This document shows positions 60,527 through 64,000 of a stretch of DNA of 64,000 nt, in pieces. Below the pieces are notes generated by a model that was given only the letters and a program-made list of their open reading frames with translations, was not told the DNA's origin and ran no database searches. Numbering within the stretch: position 1 is the stretch's first letter; every line of letters starts with the position of its first letter. The DNA is taken from contig MSXR01000014.1 in assembly GCA_002083655.1 (NCBI GenBank), positions 1 to 64,000 of the forward strand, written 5' to 3'. A program made the translations under genes and the position numbers. This stretch comes from Proteobacteria bacterium ST_bin14. GTDB taxonomy: Bacteria > Pseudomonadota > Alphaproteobacteria > Sphingomonadales > Sphingomonadaceae.

Positions 60527-60855
60527 GCTGCTTCCCCGGCGCGGTGCCAGTCATAATCGCGCGTCACCTCTGCCACGACCAGATCATAACGTTCATACCA
60601 GCGCGACCGGCCCAGATCGCGAATCGCCTTATGCTCGGGGTTATCGCGCCAGGCTTTGGCGCTGGCATCATCCGCCCAATAGCTGACGGTGATGCCCAGC
60701 CCGTCCGCGCCGCGCACGCTTTCCATGCCGCGATAGCCCGGTTGTTCGGCGGCAAGCGCGTCCATCGCGGCGGCGGCAGCGGCATAACCGGCATGATCAT
60801 CATCGGTGCGTACCGAGAGAAAGATCACGGCAGTTTGGCCAAGGCGTTTATGCAT
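60523..60855 (-). CDS. Antibiotic biosynthesis monooxygenase (ABM) domain protein
   Basis: A 110-aa ferredoxin-like ABM-fold protein: VIFLSVRTDDDHAGY near residues 10-24, then GYRGMESVRGADGLGITVSYW near 40-60 and HKAIRDLGRSRWY near 74-86. ABM domains include heme-degrading and small cofactor-free monooxygenases. The substrate is unknown. It is coupled to the MFS gene by a GTGA overlap and follows the epoxide hydrolase gene by 76 bp on the same strand. Confidence 0.87.
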   Translation of the reverse strand: MHKRLGQTAVIFLSVRTDDDHAGYAAAAAAMDALAAEQPGYRGMESVRGADGLGITVSYWADDASAKAWRDNPEHKAIRDLGRSRWYERYDLVVAEVTRDYDWHRAGEAA

Positions 60856-60931
60856 GCGCCCCGATTAGGCAGTTCGCGCAGCGGTGCAACCCCGGCGGTG
60901 ATCTATCCTGGCGGTGACCGATCCTTACCGG

Positions 60932-61333
60932 TCAACCGAACAGCGTGCCGAGCGCAGGCCACACCCGCACCAGCGTGGCCGCATCGAAATAGTCGCGCCA
61001 CAGCGTAATCTGGCCGTCATGGACTTCCCAAACGCCGGTGACGGGCAGTTCAACCCAGCCGGTGTCAAGCCGATGCCGGTCAAGCCGCTCAGTGAAAACC
61101 ACCGGCCCTTGCGCCACCGACCGCAGAATGGTGAATTCATTTTCCAGCGTGGGCGCGAAAAATGGTTCGAGCACCGCCCGCACCCCTGCGGGGCCATGGA
61201 CTTTTGCCATCGGCATGTTGTGATATTCGCAGCCCGGCGCAATCAACGGCAGGCCGCCGTCATAATCTTTCACGGCCATCGCGGCCAGAAACGCGGTTAC
61301 AATATCAATCGGGGCGGCGGGCATGCTGGCCAT
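60932..61333 (-). CDS. Limonene-1,2-epoxide hydrolase family protein
   Basis: NTF2-like epoxide hydrolase, 133 aa (from the ATG at 61333). The Rhodococcus LEH catalytic set is visible: Y37 and N39 (EYHNM), R83 and D85 (TERLD), and D114 (WRDYFD). These match the acid/water-activating Asp-Arg-Asp plus Tyr/Asn set, so it is probably an active epoxide hydrolase. The first ATG at 61342 is less well placed relative to AAGGA than 61333. Substrate unknown. A palindrome lies just upstream. It probably heads the ABM/MFS unit. Confidence 0.88.
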   Translation of the reverse strand: MASMPAAPIDIVTAFLAAMAVKDYDGGLPLIAPGCEYHNMPMAKVHGPAGVRAVLEPFFAPTLENEFTILRSVAQGPVVFTERLDRHRLDTGWVELPVTGVWEVHDGQITLWRDYFDAATLVRVWPALGTLFG

Positions 61334-61348
61334 CGGGGACATCCTTGA

Positions 61349-61366
61349 TTGTAGCGGGTGCTACAA
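61349..61366. promoter_or_regulatory. Perfect palindrome upstream of the epoxide hydrolase
   Basis: TTGTAGC-GGGT-GCTACAA (7-4-7, 61349-61366) directly precedes the RBS and ATG of the epoxide hydrolase gene. It is typical of an operator in the promoter/leader, for an unlinked repressor such as a TetR- or MarR-type protein. Confidence 0.45.
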
Positions 61367-61411
61367 CAGCTAAGCCCATCAATTGCGTGGCGCAAGTGCT
61401 CGCGGGTACGG

Positions 61412-62623
61412 CTATCTCCGGCGGTCGGGCCCGAAATTCAGCCCCTTGGTGACGTGATAGTCGAGCACCGTCATCGCAAAAAACGCCACCGCTTGCTTGA
61501 TCCGCATCCACCAGCTGGTGCGCGACCGGTAAACGGCAGCAGTAATAGGTTCCGAATCGGCGACTTCGCCATCGACATAGCCGCGGACATGGGCGGCGAA
61601 CGCTGCGTCCTCTATCCGCAGCATCATCTCCAGATTCAGATACAGGCCGCGCACGTCGTAATTGGCCGATCCGATATAGACGCAGTCGTCGACGACGAAC
61701 AATTTGGTGTGCAGCTTGGTTGGCTGATATTCGTAAATCTCAACCCGGTTGCGCAACAGCCCGGCATAGGTGAAACGCGACGCCCAGATGGCTGCGCCGT
61801 GATCATTCTTCGACGCGAGCACAATCCGCACCCGCCCGCGCTTGCCCGCCGCATCAAGCCGCCGAAGCATCGCCGGGGTGGGGGCAAAATAGGCGGTGAT
61901 GATGTCCAGCCGCTTTGCCCTTTCGATATCGCGCTTTATCGCGCGCGCCCAGGGCGACATCCGCCGGGTTGGCCCGCCAAACACCCAGCGAACCGGGCCG
62001 TCGGGCTCGCTCCACCCCTGCAAGGCGCGGCGCAACGCGCGCAAGGGCGGGCGGGGCCGGCGTGCCCAACGCGCCAGCGCATCGAAATACCCGGTGATCC
62101 GCTGGGCTGCCGGGCCGTCTATTTCCAGTCCCAGGTCGCGCCAGGCCTGTTCAGCCGGGGTGCCGAAATAGGAATCCTGCACATTGAACCCGCCAATGAT
62201 GGCGCGCGCATCGCTATCCTCGCCGTCGGCCAGCGCCAGTTTTTGGTGATTGCGCAACAGGTAACGCCGCCCCCAGCGCGGCAAAAACCGGCAAACATCG
62301 ATGCCGGCATCGCGCATCGGATCAAAGAAATCATGCTGGTTTGCAGCTTCGCTTCCCAGCCCGTCGACGATCAGCACAACTTTTACGCCGCGCCGCGCCG
62401 CGCGGATCAGCGCGTCGCGCACGCGCGCGCCTGCGCGGTCGTCGACATAGATGTAATAGATGATCCGCAGCGATTGCCGCGCGGAATCGATCAGTGCCAA
62501 CAAGGCGTCCAGCCGCTGCGGCCCTTTGGTCAGCATCACCAGCCGATTGCCCCCGACAATCTGGGTGCTGCCTTGGCCGTCGCCGTCGCTATCAGGCGCG
62601 GTGGAGGGGGGTAGGGTGGTCAT
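61412..62623 (-). CDS. Phospholipase D-like / cardiolipin synthase family protein
   Basis: A 403-aa PLD-superfamily protein with two HKD motifs: the first HQKLALAD (H126, K128, D133), the second HTKLFVVD with IGSANYD soon after. The N-terminal ~35 residues are Ser/Asp-rich and no long membrane anchor is seen. It resembles ClsB/cardiolipin synthase-type phosphatidyltransferases; a phospholipase role is also possible. An upstream ORF start (62728) lacks family sequence, so the ATG at 62623 is used. It is separated from the rpoZ gene by a 158-bp divergent gap. Confidence 0.9.
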   Translation of the reverse strand: MTTLPPSTAPDSDGDGQGSTQIVGGNRLVMLTKGPQRLDALLALIDSARQSLRIIYYIYVDDRAGARVRDALIRAARRGVKVVLIVDGLGSEAANQHDFFDPMRDAGIDVCRFLPRWGRRYLLRNHQKLALADGEDSDARAIIGGFNVQDSYFGTPAEQAWRDLGLEIDGPAAQRITGYFDALARWARRPRPPLRALRRALQGWSEPDGPVRWVFGGPTRRMSPWARAIKRDIERAKRLDIITAYFAPTPAMLRRLDAAGKRGRVRIVLASKNDHGAAIWASRFTYAGLLRNRVEIYEYQPTKLHTKLFVVDDCVYIGSANYDVRGLYLNLEMMLRIEDAAFAAHVRGYVDGEVADSEPITAAVYRSRTSWWMRIKQAVAFFAMTVLDYHVTKGLNFGPDRRR

Positions 62624-62781
62624 GCAGGGCTGTTCATGCGGGTTCAACCCGGCAGCGGCAAGGCGGTTTCCCGTGACGTGCATTTTCGCATGCGGGCCAC
62701 GCGTTCGCGGGGGCATTTCTTGACTCAACCGCGGATGTCCCTTAGGCGCGCGGTTTCCGTTACATTGAAGGATGCGTTTGT

Positions 62782-63126
62782 ATGGCGCGCGTTACCGTCG
62801 AGGATTGCGTCGACAAGATTCCAAACCGTTTTGATCTCGTGCTGTTTGCAGCGCAGCGGGCGCGTCAGATTTCTGGCGGTGCAGAGCTGACGATTGATCG
62901 TGATCGCGACAAAAACCCCGTCGTCGCGCTGCGCGAAATTGCCGAAGAAACGGTGAAGCCAAAGCATCTTCAGGAAGCCGTGGTGCAGGGACTGCAGCGC
63001 GTGCAGATCGACGATGATGATGCGCCCGATGAAATCGGTTCGCTCGCTGCATCGGCCGAAGCGCTCCGCCTGACGGCGGCGGCCCCCCCGCGCAACCAGA
63101 ATCTGGGCGGCGATTACGAGGGGTGA
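62782..63126 (+). CDS. rpoZ: RNA polymerase omega subunit
   Basis: Omega binds beta' and helps RNA polymerase assembly; also part of one ppGpp site. The 114-aa product starts MARVTVEDCVDKIPNRFDLVLFAAQRARQIS (split: ARVTVEDCVDKIPNRFDLV, AAQRARQIS), with KNPVVALREIAEETV near 44-58, matching the family throughout. The C-terminal ~35 residues are a variable acidic/Ala-rich tail, as in many alphaproteobacteria. A hairpin follows before the next gene. Confidence 0.96.
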   Translation: MARVTVEDCVDKIPNRFDLVLFAAQRARQISGGAELTIDRDRDKNPVVALREIAEETVKPKHLQEAVVQGLQRVQIDDDDAPDEIGSLAASAEALRLTAAAPPRNQNLGGDYEG

Positions 63127-63166
63127 TCCTTCGGCGTTGACGATGACGGGATTTGATGGATAGCTG

Positions 63167-63193
63167 ACCCCCGGATGCTTGGCACCCGGGGGT
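63167..63193 (+). terminator. Hairpin between rpoZ and the metallopeptidase gene
   Basis: ACCCCCGG (63167-63174) pairs perfectly with CCGGGGGT (63186-63193), with an inner TGC/GCA stem. No T-run. The 3' arm contains the G-run that is the only SD candidate of the following ATG at 63198, so the hairpin could block translation rather than end transcription. Confidence 0.45.
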
Positions 63194-63197
63194 TGCG

Positions 63198-64000
63198 ATG
63201 CTGTTTCGTTTGATGGTTGGCTTTTTGGCGAGCCTATTGGCGTTTGCGCCTGCCCAGGCACGCGAGCTGAACCTGACGATCGATGCCAGCGCCGCCAGGG
63301 CGGTGCTGGACGCCCTTGAAAATCCCAAACTTGACATGGCGCAGGCGCGGCAGATCGCGTCGCTGCCCGGCAATCAAGGGCTGATCCGTAAGGCCATCAG
63401 CTATGGCCGCAAAGCCGATGAGGCAAGCTTTGCAGCAGCCCTGCGCGCCGCTGCTCAGGGTGATGATAAAGCCGCCGATCCAAGCAACTTTAATTTTGGC
63501 CGGGTCCGCCCGCACATCGCGCAGTTGCGGCAGGTGCTGGCCGATCTGGAAAACCCGGCCACCGGGCTGATTGATGCGGCCAAGCGCCGGATCGCCCTGT
63601 ACACGCCGGCCGGCATCGATGCTGCGATCACGGGCTATTTTGTCGTGGGGGGCACGTCAGGCGGCTTTGCCTTTGGCGATCCGCAGTTCTTCCTCAACCT
63701 CGATTTTTTCCCCGATGCCCAGCTTGCCACCACGATTTTGCAGCATGAACTATATCACGCAATCCAGGGCGTCGCCGTCGCGCCGCCAGCGCGCCGGGCA
63801 GGCGTCACAAAATGCCTGAAGCGCATTGGTGCCCCGGCAAACATCGACGACCTGTTTGGCGCGCTTTCGCAGGAAGGCACCGCCAGTGCTGTCGGCGATG
63901 TGCTGTCGCTGCCAACGGGCGGCACTGGCCCGGCGGCGGACGAACGCAAAAAGGTGGCGCGCAGCGTGGGAATGGTCAGCCGCAGCGTTACGCTACTGGA
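63198..64000 (+). CDS. Putative zinc metallopeptidase, partial at window end
   Basis: The frame is open from ATG 63198 to the window edge (267 codons seen) with no stop. It begins with a signal peptide (MLFRLMVGFLASLLAFAPAQA). The metal-binding motif is HELYHAIQG near residue 184, an HExxH. DLDFFPDAQL lies just before and LSQEGTASAVGDVLSLP after, consistent with a putative zinc-dependent peptidase of the DUF5700 type (low certainty). It starts 71 bp after rpoZ, its ATG 4 nt after a GC hairpin, so it may be co-transcribed with it. The C-terminus lies beyond the window. Confidence 0.75.
   Translation, partial: MLFRLMVGFLASLLAFAPAQARELNLTIDASAARAVLDALENPKLDMAQARQIASLPGNQGLIRKAISYGRKADEASFAAALRAAAQGDDKAADPSNFNFGRVRPHIAQLRQVLADLENPATGLIDAAKRRIALYTPAGIDAAITGYFVVGGTSGGFAFGDPQFFLNLDFFPDAQLATTILQHELYHAIQGVAVAPPARRAGVTKCLKRIGAPANIDDLFGALSQEGTASAVGDVLSLPTGGTGPAADERKKVARSVGMVSRSVTLL

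Noticed and set aside
1..64000. CRISPR arrays, tRNA/rRNA genes, prophage or transposase
   Set aside because: No regularly spaced repeats, no tRNA-like cloverleaf or rRNA sequence and no integrase/transposase domains were seen.

Overview
The window is GC-rich, densely packed chromosomal DNA from an alphaproteobacterium, most likely a member of the Sphingomonadales. Indicators are a class I lysyl-tRNA synthetase, a SUV3-like helicase / S4 protein / ferredoxin II / CarD block, COQ9 and DUF1489 proteins, a CrtZ carotenoid hydroxylase, the DUF177 / CBP3-like / BamE cluster and a long Gly-rich SSB. I see no tRNA, rRNA, CRISPR array, transposase or prophage. About 60 genes can be supported, nearly all housekeeping or physiological. 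The window ends inside a gene.

Layout. 0-3 kb: prs, a YcxB-like membrane protein and a glutamyl-tRNA synthetase. 3-8.7 kb: TonB, a small membrane protein, then the riboflavin genes ribD, ribE, ribB-like and ribH, followed by a GNAT gene. 8.7-14 kb: P450, Old Yellow Enzyme, DMT exporter, COQ9 and PhzF. 14-17.5 kb: feoAB, ssb and crtZ. 17.6-23.5 kb: sucC, etfBA, YdcF, nitrilase and dipeptidase. 23.5-31 kb: deacetylase, CPA1 antiporter, lysS (class I), DinG-like helicase and SixA. 31-33.6 kb: DUF177, CBP3-like, bamE and an RcnB-like protein. 33.6-44.2 kb: pbpC plus a very long alpha-2-macroglobulin gene, divergent from an NfrB-like synthase and an outer-membrane barrel gene. 44-50 kb: TauE/SafE, TIGR02186, HerA ATPase and M23 peptidase. 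50-56 kb: SUV3-like helicase, S4 protein, fdxA, carD and two GIN-domain genes. 56-64 kb: DUF1489, mgtE, ppiB, a LysR gene, an MFS / ABM / epoxide hydrolase module, a PLD-family protein, rpoZ and a partial metallopeptidase.

The most interesting signals are these. (1) The riboflavin cluster encodes an unusual three-part protein: an XRE-like HTH fused to RibB and to a GTP-cyclohydrolase-II-like domain that contains no cysteine. A palindrome sits exactly between the -35 and -10 of its apparently leaderless promoter, which suggests an autoregulating biosynthetic enzyme. (2) A GcvA-like LysR gene faces a short non-coding stretch that has a LysR-type box and ends in a strong intrinsic terminator, an arrangement like gcvA-gcvB. 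(3) An NfrB-like processive glycosyltransferase, apparently without a C-terminal c-di-GMP-binding region, is translationally coupled to a short NfrA-C-like barrel gene. (4) A 147-bp MITE-like element occurs twice. (5) An epoxide hydrolase / ABM / MFS operon has a perfect palindrome at its promoter.

Start codons were chosen from Shine-Dalgarno spacing and family N-termini where possible. All family assignments come from reading motifs by eye, with no database search.
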